Positions 46,372 to 58,225 are shown, counted from the first letter of the stretch. The stretch is 64,000 bases of DNA from Hybos culiciformis (GCA_964007475.1 CAXFZM010000548.1:62001-126000), one strand, 5' to 3'. Notes: generated by a model not told the origin, from the sequence alone. Program-made: numbers and translations.

Positions 46372-48170
46372 CACTGAAAAAAATAAAAAAAATAAAAGTC
46401 TCGTAACAATATCGAATATATTTATGTCAAAGATATGAATCCTGTTGCGTAAAAATTGTACTTGTTACAAATAAGGTGCAAATGTCCATTCTTTTCATAG
46501 GCCTAATGACCTTAGCATCATCCATAGTACCTTGGACATAAGAATATTTATTTAGTGCTACTTTGTACAAATGAAAATTTGATCGTCGAAAGCAAAAATA
46601 TATTCTCAAAAGAATGTTAGCAGTTTATTCTGAGTATCGAGTGTACATATGTGAAGAATATTCTGAAGAGTACTATTGACAAATATATTGATATTAGACA
46701 AACCCTTCTTATGAACTTGAAACGATCTCATTTAACTTCCACTGATATTTATGATTTTTTTTTGACTCGAAGTGATCATTGATACAATATTTTATACCTT
46801 GTTAAAAGAATAGTTATTTTTGCTACCTTGTCCGAAAGATCATGAATATTTTTCTAATTCTAAAAGTTTAAAAAAGAATACTTTTTGCATCTAGTACCTA
46901 ATGACCTTGTAATTATGAAAATTTGTCGACAAATCAGTGATCTTGTAAGGAGCATATTAGGTTAATTTATCGGAATCGACGGGAAATTATGCTCATTTAA
47001 AAAAATTATCGAAATTTTATTAACATACAAACAAAATTAATCGAAATACGATCGTAACCTAAACGAATATTCACACTAATATTATTTATTTACGATTGTG
47101 ATTATTAAACATCAAGACCATTTTTAAAACATTGTAAAAATTTATTTTATTTACATACATACATACATACATCCATACATACATACATACAAACATACAT
47201 ACATACAAACAAACATACATACATACATATATTCATACATACATTCATACATACATACATTGATACAGACATACATACATACACACATACATACATACAT
47301 ACATACATACATACAAACTAACATACATACATACATGCATACATACATACATACATACATACAAATATACATACACACATATGTTACATATACATGATTC
47401 AATGATGTCCAATCTTAGCGACATTATTTGAAGCAAACAAAAAAATAAAATCCAAATGTCCGAACACTCAATTAACCGGAGAAATTTTAAATTCCCATGC
47501 TTACTTTACTATATGTACTTGGTTAATCTTTTAATATAAATTATTATTCACAACGCTATCTCTTCCAAAACAGGATTAGGGGCGTCCTTATAATAATTTT
47601 CGGAGGCAATTAATAGAGTAGCACTTCTGAGTGACAAACTAATTTTTTAGCTTTTGGTTTGGTGTTGATGTTTAAAAAAAATTATTTGTGATTTCGTTGA
47701 AAAATAACATTATGAAAAATATCTACTTAATTCATGAACAAAAATTGAATCCACCTTTAATTTGAATCAATCAATATTTATTTGCTATATAGCCATATGG
47801 CAGGACTTTTTTCACTGTCGGGAATATAAATTTTACTTCATCACATATTCAATTGGATTCGTTGGAAGCTTTTTATGCGAAGTTTGAGAATAATTATGTC
47901 TATTCAAGGAAAATTAATTAGTATAAAGTACCATATGCCTGCATTAAGTATTATCACCTTATAATCGTATCAAGTTTTATTATTAAAATAAAATTTAAAA
48001 TAGTTAAGGGGCATTAACTTTCCGCTTTATCAATACTTTGGCCAAAATCTACAGATGAAACTTAAAAAAAAAATCTAAAATAGGTACTAGGTATTAATTG
48101 TAATTTTCTTTGACATATTTTTTTTCTCTTTAAACTTAAAAAAAACTAAAAAAAACGAATTGTAAGTCTA
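46372..48170. other. Left arm of the 10.0-kb element
   Basis: Has terminal AT-rich DNA with GTACTTGTTACAA-type motifs, a CATA microsatellite and, at about 47738-47950, a block starting ATTGAATCCACCTTTAAT. That block resembles one at about 52318-52530 (ATTGAACCCCCTTTAACTTG), with shared TTACTTCA, GTTTGAG, ACAATAGTAT/ATAATTATGT and CCTGCAT words. No gene seen. Confidence 0.5.
47150..47390. repeat. CATA microsatellite
   Basis: About 240 bp of (CATA)n with scattered changes to CAAA, CATT and CACA. It produces open frames on the - strand (Met-Tyr-Val-Cys repeats) with no coding meaning. Confidence 0.95.
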
Positions 48171-48715
48171 CTTTAGATTATGGCTTCTTTTGATCAACTT
48201 TCGGTCAGTGATTACTTTCAAACTTGTATTGATCGAAAGTTTCATTTCTAAATGAAAGTACTTTCATTTGAAACGATCACTTTCATTTATTTCATTCTAT
48301 TTTGTTCGAAATAATCGAAAGTTTCGAATTTTAGTTGGAAGGAATATTTTCAATATAAGCAAAAAAATAATAATATGAAATTAAAAACATAACAAAACAT
48401 TTTTTTATTATTCACAACATAACACAACATTTTTTCGTACTATTTCAAACATAATACAACGGATTTTTATTGTATTTTCTTATTATAAATAAAAACACAA
48501 CATGATTGAACTTATTAAAATTTCGAAAAGACTGTCAAGCGTTAACTTGTTTTAAGCGACAAAGATAACTTTTTTGAAGTTTATACTTCTTTAGGCGCGG
48601 GTGTATGATATAAATGAGTAATTCTGTAGGGGGTAAAAATTTTTTTACTCATTCGAATTTGAGTTAAAAAAAAAAACGACATGCTGTACCGTTTGAATAC
48701 TCAAAAAAAATGAGT

Positions 48716-48958
48716 CAACTCAATAATCATTTGTTATTTATAAAAACAAAATAATTTGGCGCGAAAAATTTAAATTCAAATTATTTTTAAAAATCTTTCG
48801 TTTACAAATTTTTTAAAATTTAAATTTTTTTTCAAATTAGGTAGTTCAATAATCATTTGTCATTTATAAAAACAAAATAATTTGGCGTGGAAAATTTAAA
48901 TTCAAATTATTTTTTAAAAATCTTTCGTTTACAAATTATTTAACAACTAAAATTTATT
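48716..48958. repeat. Tandem pair of about 122-bp units
   Basis: CAATAATCATTTGTYATTTA followed by AAACAAAATAATTTGGCG, AAATTTAAATTCAAATTATT and AATCTTTCGTTTACAAATT occurs twice (from about 48721 and 48846), almost identical, just before the minisatellite. Confidence 0.85.
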
Positions 48959-49006
48959 TTTCAAAATAGGTAGGTCCGGTGAAATAAAGATTACCTGCCG
49001 AAGGGG

Positions 49007-50824
49007 TGGCGGAAGAGAGGGCGGAAGGGAGGGCGGAAGGGAGGGCGGAACGGAGGACAGAAGTTAGGGCGGAAGTTAGGGCGGAAGTTAGGGCGGAAGT
49101 GAGGCCGGAAGTGAGGGCGGAAGTGAGGGCGGAAGTGAGGGCGGAAGTGAGGGCGGAAGTGAGGGCGGAAGTGAGGGCGGAAGTGAGGGCGGAAGTGAGG
49201 GCGGAAGTGAGGGCGGAAGTGAGGGCGGAAGTGAGGGCGGAAGTGAGGGCGGAAGTTAGGGCGGAAGTTAGGGTGGAAGTGAGGGCGGAAGTGAGGGCGG
49301 AAGTGAGGGCGGAAGTTAGGGCAGAAGTGAGGGCGGAAGTGAGAGCGGAAGTAAGGGCGGAAGTGAGGGCGGAAGTGAGGGCGGAAGTGAGGGCGGAAGT
49401 GAGGGCGGAAGTGAGGGCGGAGTGAGGGCGGAAGTGTGGGCGGAAGCGAGGGCGGAAGTGAGGGCGGAAGTGAGGGCGGAAGTGAGGGCGGAAGTGAGGG
49501 CGGAAGTGAGGGGGAAGTGAGGGCGGAAGTGAGGGCGGAAGTGAGGGCGGAAGTGAGGGCGGAAGTGAGGGCGGAAGTGAGGGCGGAAGTGAGGGCGGAA
49601 GTGAGGGCGGAAGTGAGGGCGGAAGTGAGGGCGGAAGTGAGGGCGGAAGTGAGGGTGGTAGTGAGGGCGGAAGTGAGGGCGGAAGTGAGGGCGGAAGTGA
49701 GGGCGGAAGTGAGGGCGGAAGTGAGGGCGGAAGTGAGGGCGGAAGTGAGGGCGGAAGTGAGGGCGGAAGTGAGGTCGGAAGTGAGGGCGGAAGTGAGGGC
49801 GGAAGTGAGGGCGGAAGTGAGGGCGGAAGTGAGGGCGGAAGTGAGGGCGGAAGTGAGGGCGGAAGTGAGGGCGGAAGTGAGGGCGGAAGTGAGGGCGGAA
49901 GTGAGGGCGGAAGTGAGGGCGGAAGTGAGGGCGGAAGTGAGGGCGGAAGTGAGGGCGGAAGTGAGGGCGGAAGTGAGGGTGGAAGTGAGGGCGGAAGTGA
50001 GGGCGGAAGTGAGGGCGGAAGTGAGGGCGGAAGTGAGGGCGGAAGTGAGGGCGGAAGTGAGGGCGGAAGTGAGGGTGGAAGTGAGGGCGGAAGTGAGGGC
50101 GGAAGTGAGGGCAGAAGTGAGGGCGGAAGTGAGGGCGGAAGTGAGGGTGGAAGTGAGGGCGGAAGTGAGGGTGGAAGTGAGGGCGGAAGTGAGGGCGGAA
50201 GTGAGGGTGGAAGTGAGGGCGGAAGTGAGGGCGGAAGTGAGGGCGGAAGTGAGGGCGGAAGTGAGGGCGGAAGTGAGGGCGGTAGTGAGGGCGGAAGTGA
50301 GGGCGGAAGTGAGGGCGGAAGTGAGGGCGGAAGTGAGGGCGGAAGTGAGGGCGGAAGTGAGGGCGGAAGTGAGGGCGGAAGTGAGGGCGGAAGTGAGGGC
50401 GGAAGTGAGGGCGGAAGTGAGGGTGGTAGTGAGGGCGGTAGTGAGGGCGGAAGTGAGGGCGGAAGTGAGTGCGGAAGTGAGGGCGGAAGTGAGGGCGGAA
50501 GTGAGGGCGGAAGTGAGGGTGGAAGTGAGGGTGGAAGTGAGGGTGGAAGTGAGGGCGGAAGTGAGGGCAGAAGTGAGGGCAGAAGTGAGGGCGGAAGTGA
50601 GGGCGGAAGTGAGGGCGGAAGTGAGGGCGGAAGTGAGGGCGGAAGTGGGGGCGGAAGTGAGGGCGGAAGTGAGGGCGGAAGTGAGAGCGGAAGTGATGGC
50701 GGAAGTGAGGGCGGAAGTGAGGGCGGAAGTGAGGGCGGTAGTGAGGGCGGAAGTGAGAGCGGAAGTGAGGGCGGAAGTGAGGGCGGAAGTGAGGGCGGAA
50801 GTGAGGGCGGAAGTGAGGGTGGAA
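49007..50824 (+). repeat. Minisatellite of GGAAGTGAGGGC, about 150 units
   Basis: About 1.8 kb of the 12-bp unit GGAAGTGAGGGC. The left edge is more variable (GGAGGGC, GAAGTTAGGGC) and single changes (GGT, GCA, GTA) are scattered through the rest. A 1-bp loss near 49421 and another near 49511 shift the phase. One strand is almost all purine, and GC content is far above its surroundings. The unit is divisible by three, so both strands show long open frames (EVRA, SLPP or ALTS repeats). These are not genes. It lies wholly inside the hAT element at 48179. Confidence 0.97.
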
Positions 50825-50887
50825 TTACCTGACCAAAAATTTTGGAGAGGGAGCTATGGTTAGGGTCTTCCCTGCTTAAAATATGCA

Positions 50888-51127
50888 AAAAAAACACACG
50901 AAGCAGTCATAGGAACTGCCGAAAGAAGTTTATACTTAAAGCTTTAAACTATGAAATAACAGCGGCTATAAATGATGGGCTGCTCAGTACAAAATGTAAA
51001 TTAAAATAAAAATCAGTCCAGCAGTCCAAAAGCAGTCCATTATTTGTAGTCATTGTTATTTCATAGTTTAAAGCTTTAAGTATAAACTTCTTTCGGCAGT
51101 TCCTATGACTGCTTCGTGTGTTTTTTT
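50888..51127. repeat. Perfect 73-bp inverted repeat
   Basis: Arms 50888-50960 and 51055-51127 are exact reverse complements, starting CACACGAAGCAGTCATAGGA after a run of seven A. They are separated by 94 bp that include three AGCAGTCCA/AATCAGTCCA words. The form is that of a small foldback MITE. No convincing target duplication was found. Confidence 0.92.
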
Positions 51128-51804
51128 AATCCTTAGAGGTTCAAAAGTTTTTTCGCTAAACAACATTAACGCTTTACTTCAATAATCAAAATCAAAATTC
51201 GTAAGTGGATAGATAGATGTTGATTATAGGAACCAAAAATCTTTCGGACAGCGTATTAAATTCATTTAACCAAAAAAAGTTCCGTAGTATTAATTTTTTT
51301 TTTGAATTTTCTTTTGTATATATAAACGTTATGTATATATAAACGTTATATTGTTAAACTAAAGTCGGACAAACGTCCCGCGAATAAACTAGTTTCGAGT
51401 ATTAAATCTAAAAAATTTTTTTTTTTTATTTTGCTGTATAAAATCGAAATGAAAAAAATTTGCAGTTGTAACAAGCATTTACCTGTTTGTTTTCATAAAA
51501 AAAAACAAAAATTGTGTATAAGCGGTAACGAAAATATGTTGTATTTACTTTTTTGTTATTTTCTGTTCGATTGCGTTTTATTTTTTTATTTTATTTTTTT
51601 GTTAAAAATTGACTAAAATTTTAAAATTACTATTAACATACAATGATCGAAAGTGTTCGAAAGTTTCATTTGTTTCTTTCATATTGATTGATTATTTCAT
51701 TCTAGAATGAAAGTAATTTCAAACATTTTTGAAAGCGACCAAATGAAATGAAATGAAAGTTATGAATGAAACTTTCGAACACTTTCGTTTCAACAGAAGC
51801 CTTA

Positions 51805-53848
51805 CTTTAGATAATGGGATCACACTCGTTGAATCGAAAACTTTTCTTTTATTCCACTGAAAAAAAAACTAAGTAGTTAGTTCTTCAATATAGTGTTTAT
51901 AATAATTAAGAACTACTTATAATAAATAAAAATTAAATTTGTTCTTATATATATTTATGAATCATTTTATCCGATCTTGTCTTAGTCAATATTCATCTCA
52001 ATTTAATTTTCTTTTAATAATTTTTTATCTAATAATGAAAGAAATAATATAAATGAAGAATAAAATAATCCAATTTTTTTAAGTCTTTTTATTCAACAAG
52101 TACCTACTGCAATCAATTTATTTTTTAAGTTAAATATTGGAAGGTACTGTAAATTAATATCAAAATTACTACGACTTATTCAGATTGTTTCCCGACCACA
52201 TGATCAAAGTAATTCTTATGTTGACAAAAAATTTTCGTTTGATTTTTCTTGCGAAAATATCAATAAATATTTTGAATTTTTTTGAAACAGTGCACATTAA
52301 CTATAATGTTTTTAGTGAAAAATATTGAACCCCCTTTAACTTGTAAATCAATAATTATTTGTTTACTTGTCAGAAGTTAATTTTTGATCTATCGTGAATA
52401 AATATTACTTCATACACATAGAAATGTATTAGTTGAAAGTTTTTTGTTCGTAGTTTGAGGACAATAGTATAACTACAAAGAAAATATTTTGTAAAAAGTA
52501 CAAAATACCTGCATAAAGTATTTATTTTTTAATTTTACCGCTTTTTCTAAAGTGAATTCACAAAATAAAATAAAATTAATTAATAATAAAAAAAGTAATC
52601 AACATTTTTTTTTTGTTTATTTGTAATAAAAAAAAGGAAAATATTCAGGTAAGTACAAAATATATAAAAATATATTTTTATTTTATTTTATGGCGTGCAA
52701 ACTGGGATTACTTACTGAAATTGGCGTATTGGTAAATTTATTATTTACCTATTTTAATTTTTGGCTTAAAAGGTACGTCTATTCATTTTCCCCAAAGTTA
52801 TCCCGCTAAAGGGCAGTTTAGGTTCACACGTCCGATTTCGCTGAAACTTGGTGGGTGGTAGAAAATTTTTGGAGCCGAGGCCCTCCAAAGTTTTCATTTG
52901 TTTAGGGCACGGTACGGGTTGATTTTTTTTTATTCCGGTTTTCCCTATTTTTGTAGATATGATAGAGGCGGCCCTCCAAACGTTAAATCCAAGACGGTTT
53001 TTGAAGGGAAATACCGTTTCGGAGAAATGGTTATTCAAAATTTTCATATAATAGATTGTCCCGAAGGTGCGATTTGTACGCGAGCCCGAAGCGTCCACCC
53101 GCAATGCTCTCAGCTAACTTGAAAAGACCGCCCGCTCCGCGTGTTTTTTCTAGACCACCTTTTTCCAAATACATATAGAAAACAATACAAGAAAACTTTG
53201 GATGCTTTCACCCGAAAACCTTTTTGGATTTGATATCTGGGAGACCACCTCTAACTCTCCTCAAAAAAAGGGTCAAATCGGGATTTATTTTCGTTTATAA
53301 TAAGTTAAATTCATCTGTGTGTAAATCGGAGGTTCGCTTATCGTAAATATAATTTTCTTTAAAATTAACATTTTAAAAAACATTTAAATATTTCTTACGA
53401 TAATACTAAGCTAATTGGTTTTCGTTGTTTTAGTAATCACTTACCCTTTTTTGATTTTTACGACAAAATTTAATTTCATAGAAGTCGAATTTGCTAGAAT
53501 CCGAAACTTCAGCCCGGCAGTTATTACGTATTTCGATTTGATCTTAAATCCAATTTCGAATGGAATAAAGAATTCAATTGCTATTAATTATTATTATTTT
53601 AAATTAAAAAAATTTTATTTGTGATCTTATAATATAAGAATATAAAAAGTTCATTGCAGTTAGTGAGATTAGCAACTAACTAGAAGTATGCTTTAAAAAC
53701 CATTTTTTTATAAAAATAATCAATTATTCTTTTATTTTAAATATATTAGGTGAACAACTCCAAGGAATAGAAATTTTTGTCTAAGGTATATAAGCTTATT
53801 ACTTAATCACTACATTCATATAAACATAATTTTGTATTTTTTTTTCAG
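51805..53848. other. Interior of the 10.0-kb element right of the hAT insertion
   Basis: AT-rich except for a patch at about 52770-53150 that is clearly richer in G and C (CACACGTCCGATTTCGCTGA, GATAGAGGCGGCCCTCC, CGTGTTTTTTC). Open frames across the patch on both strands have no family resemblance; it may be a piece of another repeat. It also includes the 52318-52530 block repeated from 47738. Confidence 0.35.
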
Positions 53849-53966
53849 TTATTGGAAGACATCCAAGCATTGAAAATTTTTATACAGTTGCCGGAAAAAT
53901 AAAGGATAGAAAAGGATAAAGCAATCAAGAAAATTGTTACTAATATGTTACCGAATTTACATCAAA
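53849..53966 (+). pseudogene. Exon-like block in the 10.0-kb element
   Basis: Bounded by a strong acceptor (T run then CAG, 53848) and a consensus donor GTAAGTAATT (53967). One frame reads LLEDIQALKIFIQLPEK, a stop, then KAIKKIVTNMLPNLHQS. The helical, charged composition looks protein-like but the family is not recognised and one stop is present. A further candidate acceptor lies near 54430. It may be a remnant of a gene carried by the element, by analogy with the gene in the 8.0-kb relative. Confidence 0.25.
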
Positions 53967-56401
53967 GTAAGTAATTTTACTTATTTTCCATCTAACACAT
54001 AATTATGATAGATACTAAAACAGATAAATCTGTGTAACAGAAAATGTAGAAGTTCTAAATACATCAAACCCAAATCAACAAATTATTTTACGATCGATGC
54101 AGCAATAATCGGATTATTCCGCAATTTTCTTAGTAATCATAAGAAAAATTGTTTTTATGACATTTGACCAAATTTAATAAAAGCCTATCCAAAAATATAT
54201 GAAAGCTTTTCTACTCAATTTTACTATATCATATTTAATATTGAATTTTCCTTCAAGGCAAGCGTAAAGTTACTGCTGTCAAATTGATTTGCTAACTTTT
54301 CCAAACACGCAAGAAAAAAAAAATCACAAAGGAAATCATCAGAAATTCTCAACAATATTTTGGCGCATTTCGTAAATTACATAAATTCCTTCTTTTATTT
54401 GTGTGTTTTAATTTTTTTTTTATTTTTAGAGTCGAGGTATGCTTCAAAATTTTTGGGTGTTTAATTTGGAATATCATAAAGAAAGTCAACATTGCTGGCT
54501 CTTATTTCAAAAAATCATCTTTAACTTTAACTATCAGGGATTGTTCTTTCAGCTGGATCAACGAAAATCAAAATGAGTAAATTTTTTTAATAAATGTAAT
54601 TTTTTTTTCCAATTTAAAATTATGTTTTTTTGTATTAAAATTTCTTTAAAACACCCTACCTTTCCTGTCACAATACACAATCTAAAACATCTTTTAGATC
54701 ACCATTCGATCAACAAATTAAAAAAATTAAAATATCAATGTAGTAACAACAGAAATTAACCAGAATAAACTGTTAGCATGTAAGAATTAATATTTTGTAG
54801 TTTTAAACTCTTAAATATAAATGAAAAATACTTTGAAAGAGTATTTGACACTGAATTAGATTTGACGATTATTTTTATGACTTTATAATTAAATTATTAA
54901 AAATTGTTTTGTAATGTTGATTTTATTAAATTTCTAAACATTTGAAAAACATTTTCTTTATTTTTGAATGGAATTAATAGAATCAAATATGTGAATTAGA
55001 TTTTTATTAGCTTTAAAAAATAATATTCAATAAAAAAAAATGAATTTGTGAACACAAAAAATTATTCTATCTATATAATTAAATTTAAATTTTGTTGAAC
55101 AAGACTAAAGAATAAATAAATTTTTTTATTAAATACATATTTATATTAAAATTAATCTTTTTTATTTTAAAACTGTTTTTTAGGTTTGTTGCTCTTATCT
55201 GCAGTTTCCGTCGAACGCTTCAGATTTCCTTAAGTTATATTAAGAATATTTTTAAAATACGACGTTAAAGCATGATCTCTCTATTAGGTTTAAGTTATAC
55301 TAAATATAATTTTAAGATCTTTTACTAAATATAATTTTAGAATCCACATTTTAATTATTGCCATTCGAAGTATGTTTAATGTTATCAGTATTTCTACAAT
55401 ATTATTATTTTTATATATATTGAATTATATAAAATAAAATATTTTTTTATTCATTTCATAGGGTCGAAAGAATGGACTTTCCACTAGTTCCTATAAAAAT
55501 GTGTATTCTATTTATATCATACTAGGAATGAATGAAAAGTTCATTCTTCTTATAAAAAAACTTCGTTTATTAATAAGTACATCGTTGCGCAAAAAGCTTG
55601 TGATTGGTATAACTTTGACCTTGCATTAAGAATATTATCCTAGTTTCTAAACAATAATGTACACAAAAATAAGTATAATGTACTCAAAATAAGTACATTT
55701 ATGTATGAGTATAATGTCATTATAGATTATGACAAGTATTTACTTTAATTATAAGAAGTTTATTTAAAATTGAAAGCTCATAACAAGTACCAATCTGGTT
55801 TTCCATTGAGATTATTATCCTAGCTTCCAGGATAATCGCGACGTAGAATCAAGTACAATAGAGATGTTAATGGTATAATATGCTCCAAATAAGTACATTT
55901 CGATCTGTGCTTAATATCATCATATGTTAATGACAAATATATTTAAGTTATTGTGAGTTTATTTTCAACTGAATATAATACTATTCTTTTAACTTCAATG
56001 TTATTCTACACTAGTATCAAATATATTATATCTGAAACAAGTATATAGCTTGCTTCTTAAAAGATTTTAATCAACTTGCGTCAATAATTAAGAACTTAAA
56101 AAGGGTATAAATATCCTTACTTCGGTTAACATTTTAAACCATTATAAAATTCTAATAAGTACAATGAATTCGTGACAACTATATCGTACTCAGTAGTAGT
56201 TCGAGCACTTTAAAAATTTCCAAATTAATTATACTCACTTAAAATACATACTTCCAGGTTGCAGTACATAAATGTTTTGCAAAGAACACAATGTACTTCT
56301 TACAAATTTTAAAAGAGGGGAAATTTTTTATCCTAGCCACAAGAAAACGAATATCCCTACGTCACTTTATACTAACCACGAGTAGGATAATTTTTTCGGT
56401 G
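53967..56401. other. Right arm of the 10.0-kb element, no gene seen
   Basis: AT-rich. From about 55560 to the end there are many AAGTACA, ATAACAAGTACC, ATAAGTACATTT and ACTTGCGTCAATAATTAAG words in both orientations, as in the arms of the 8.0-kb element. It ends TTTTTTCGGTG at 56401. Confidence 0.45.
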
Positions 56402-57053
56402 TAGTTATGCTTAATTTATACATGAAAAAATCATTTGTGGGATTCCACTAGATTCCCAATGTTTTGTGAATTTCATCTTTGCTGAGTGAAATCAATTTTG
56501 TACAATCTTCTTCAATAGTTTGTAATACAGCCGACTCATTGCTAATCCATTTTCTTAATTGGAATCCACCCGTTTTCAATAATTCGTCAAGCTGCAACTG
56601 ACCTTCTTGAGTTTCTTCAATCGTATCGAAACCTGCATAAAAATCATTCAACACAATTTCAGCTGCCTTAGGATATTTAGATCTACCATCACATGCCAGC
56701 TGACGTAATGTTTTGATCGCCAAGTACGGAGCTGTTTTCATACCATAAGTGACAGTGGTCAGTTGAAATTCCTTTATTGGATCCTGAACATTTTCTCTCC
56801 ACAAGATGCGTTGGTAATTCAGTTGCTCTTCACATACCATAATTTGCCTGTACATTTTACAAACATCGGCACACAGACTTATTCGATATCTTCTCCAGCG
56901 AATTAAAATGTTGAGTAGATCATCTTCCAGTATGGGTCCATTAATCATTGTATCGTTGAGACTTACACCACTATCAGACTTGGATGACGTATCGAATATC
57001 ACTCTTAACTTTATTGTTGTCTTATCCTTCCTAACAACAGCATGATGTGGCAA
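56402..57053 (-). pseudogene. pol: Reverse transcriptase of the roo-like BEL element
   Basis: Reads LRVIFDTSSKSDSGVSLNDT, SLCADVCKMYRQIMVCEE, TTVTYGMKTAPYLAIKTL and GGFQLRKWISNES, all characteristic of BEL/Pao reverse transcriptase. The catalytic motif near residue 140, where a YxDD aspartate pair is expected, reads NDFYAGFDTIEE: about four residues including both aspartates are gone without loss of frame. A TAG stop follows HKTLGI at 56445-56447; the frame then continues to the TA at 56402, where the 10.0-kb insertion begins. The frame upstream of 57053 is broken. It cannot be active. Confidence 0.88.
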
Positions 57054-57059
57054 GTAAAA

Positions 57060-57535
57060 ATTCGCTTAATTTCTTTTCAATAACGGTGCTTCCTTCATGC
57101 GACCAAGCTGTTGATATTCCCTCATGAAATCAATATAATTTTGTTTTAATTCAGCATCCTTTTCAAATTTTCGTTCCATGCTAAAATTTGATTTGCCTGA
57201 AATTAAAAAAATTTCTATTTTAAATGGGATTTTTACTATGTACCTGCCTTCTGCAGTCCTTTTTGTAGTTGTTTCATAATGTTGTTCACACACTGTCGTT
57301 TCATATTTACCGGATTACCAATCTCAAAATCTTCTGTTTTCCAAAATCTTTCTAAACTGTCTTCAATTTCAGTCATTGAACATAAGCATTATACACGGTC
57401 TGATGTTTTCTCATTAATGCATCCTGATAAAATCCAGCCTGATTCAGTGTGCTGAGCTGTTATTAAATTTGATTTGATGACACCACTCAGCAATATCTGA
57501 GCAATTACTTCTGCACCTAGAAGAATATCAATCGG
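57060..57535 (-). pseudogene. pol: Protease-RT linker of BEL pol
   Basis: Contains TEIEDSLERFWKTEDFE near 57350, then CEQHYETTTKRTAEGRYIVK and KFEKDAELKQNYIDFMREYQ: the linker found upstream of BEL reverse transcriptase, with a FWxxE motif, a GRYxVxLP-like motif and a YxxFMxEYxxLGHM-like helix. A stop at 57066 and a frame change separate it from RT. The segment around 57400-57520 retains a protease end (DILLGAEVIAQIL, ESGWILSG). Confidence 0.75.
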
Positions 57536-57860
57536 ACCAGGCTAATGTGATGCCTTTGATCTGCTGAAGAGAAATTCTAATTGCTTTGGAAGGTTTAGAT
57601 TAGTAATTTTTGGTATTATTAATGCAGTAGTATTTATTTTAAATTTTGATTTAAAATGTGGCCTAACTTGAATTTCCACTTGATATTTCGAGAGTTGTGT
57701 TTTATTATTACCGATACCGCCGATAATAATTTTATTTTTTATGCGTTTCAAGTTAAGTTGTTGCGCCGCGTTTTCAGTAATAAGCGACGACTGCGAGCGA
57801 CCCTTGATCTAGTAACGCGCGCAATTCTAGATAATTTCCGCGTTCCGTTAATACCTTTAT
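57536..57860 (-). pseudogene. pol: Protease of the BEL element
   Basis: An aspartic protease identified by LRALLDQGS (Asp active site, about 57805-57830), then, after a frame change immediately past this motif that looks like a 4-bp duplication of CTCG, NAAQQLNLKRIKNKIIIGGI and ALIIPKITNLNLP. The frame is broken by a TAG near 57542. DQGS in place of DTG or DSG is known among BEL/Pao proteases (family knowledge). Confidence 0.72.
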
Positions 57861-57871
57861 GCGAGCTGTTG

Positions 57872-58225
57872 CTAAAAGAACAACATCCCTATTAATTTTT
57901 GTGGTGTGAAGCGACTTCGTTTCGTTTCTATTTTCCGAACCACTTGAACTTGCATTCGACGAGCTGCCCGTATTTTCACTTTTTTGCTCTTTACCGGAGC
58001 TTTCATTGGATTTCTTAGGGTTATGTAGAAAGTTATGGTGTCTACCTGGAACAACCCCGACATTTGTAGGTACTCTTACAATCTTTTTGGAGATGAGTAG
58101 AGCTTAAGCAATTGTGACACAATTTATGTTTTTTTACAATTTCAAATTTTTGATTTAAGTCTAGCGACCTGAATTCTCGCATGCAAAAATTTTGTGATCA
58201 CCATTGCAGATGTGGCAACCTTTCT
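57872..58225 (-). pseudogene. gag: Gag zinc-knuckle region of the BEL element
   Basis: The - strand near 58180-58225 gives CHICNGDHKIFAC (C-X2-C-X3-H-X4-C), and, after a frameshift, CHNCLSSTHLQKDC (C-X2-C-X4-H-X4-C) near 58080-58125. This fits the paired CCHC nucleic-acid-binding knuckles of BEL gag. A Ser/Glu/Lys-rich segment leads to the protease. Frame changes near 58160 and 58050 break it. Confidence 0.72.

Larger units (their letters stand above)
48179..51804. mobile_element. 3.6-kb hAT element carrying a minisatellite
   Basis: The ends TATGGCTTCTTTTGA and TAAGGCTTCTGTTGA (right, reverse complemented) are inverted with two mismatches in 15. A perfect 8-bp duplication CTTTAGAT (48171-48178, 51805-51812) flanks them. 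Both subterminal regions carry GATCGAAAGT/GAAAGTTTC words in both orientations. The interior consists of a tandem 120-bp pair, the 12-bp minisatellite and a 73-bp hairpin; no transposase was found. Confidence 0.85.
46372..56401. mobile_element. 10.0-kb TA-flanked element (CACYGAAAAAA ends) inside BEL pol
   Basis: The 10030-bp insertion has left end CACTGAAAAAAAT and right end CACCGAAAAAATT (reverse complemented), with TA on both sides (46370-46371, 56402-56403). The BEL pol frame is continuous across the two borders. Ends, target and AAGTAC/ACTTGT-type motifs near 46440-46480 and 55600-56200 match the 8.0-kb element at 12977. A hAT element accounts for 3.6 kb of its length. No transposase was recognised. 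Confidence 0.82.

Noticed and set aside
47151..47436. Met-Tyr-Val-Cys repeat frames
   Set aside because: Translation of the CATA microsatellite.
48954..50897. 647-residue open frame (SLPP/ALTS repeats) and the EVRA-repeat frames on the other strand
   Set aside because: The 12-bp repeat is divisible by three and free of stops, so long frames arise on both strands; they are not genes.
52766..53104. 112-residue frame in the GC-richer patch of the 10.0-kb element
   Set aside because: Open frames exist on both strands at once with no domain signature; likely a repeat fragment.
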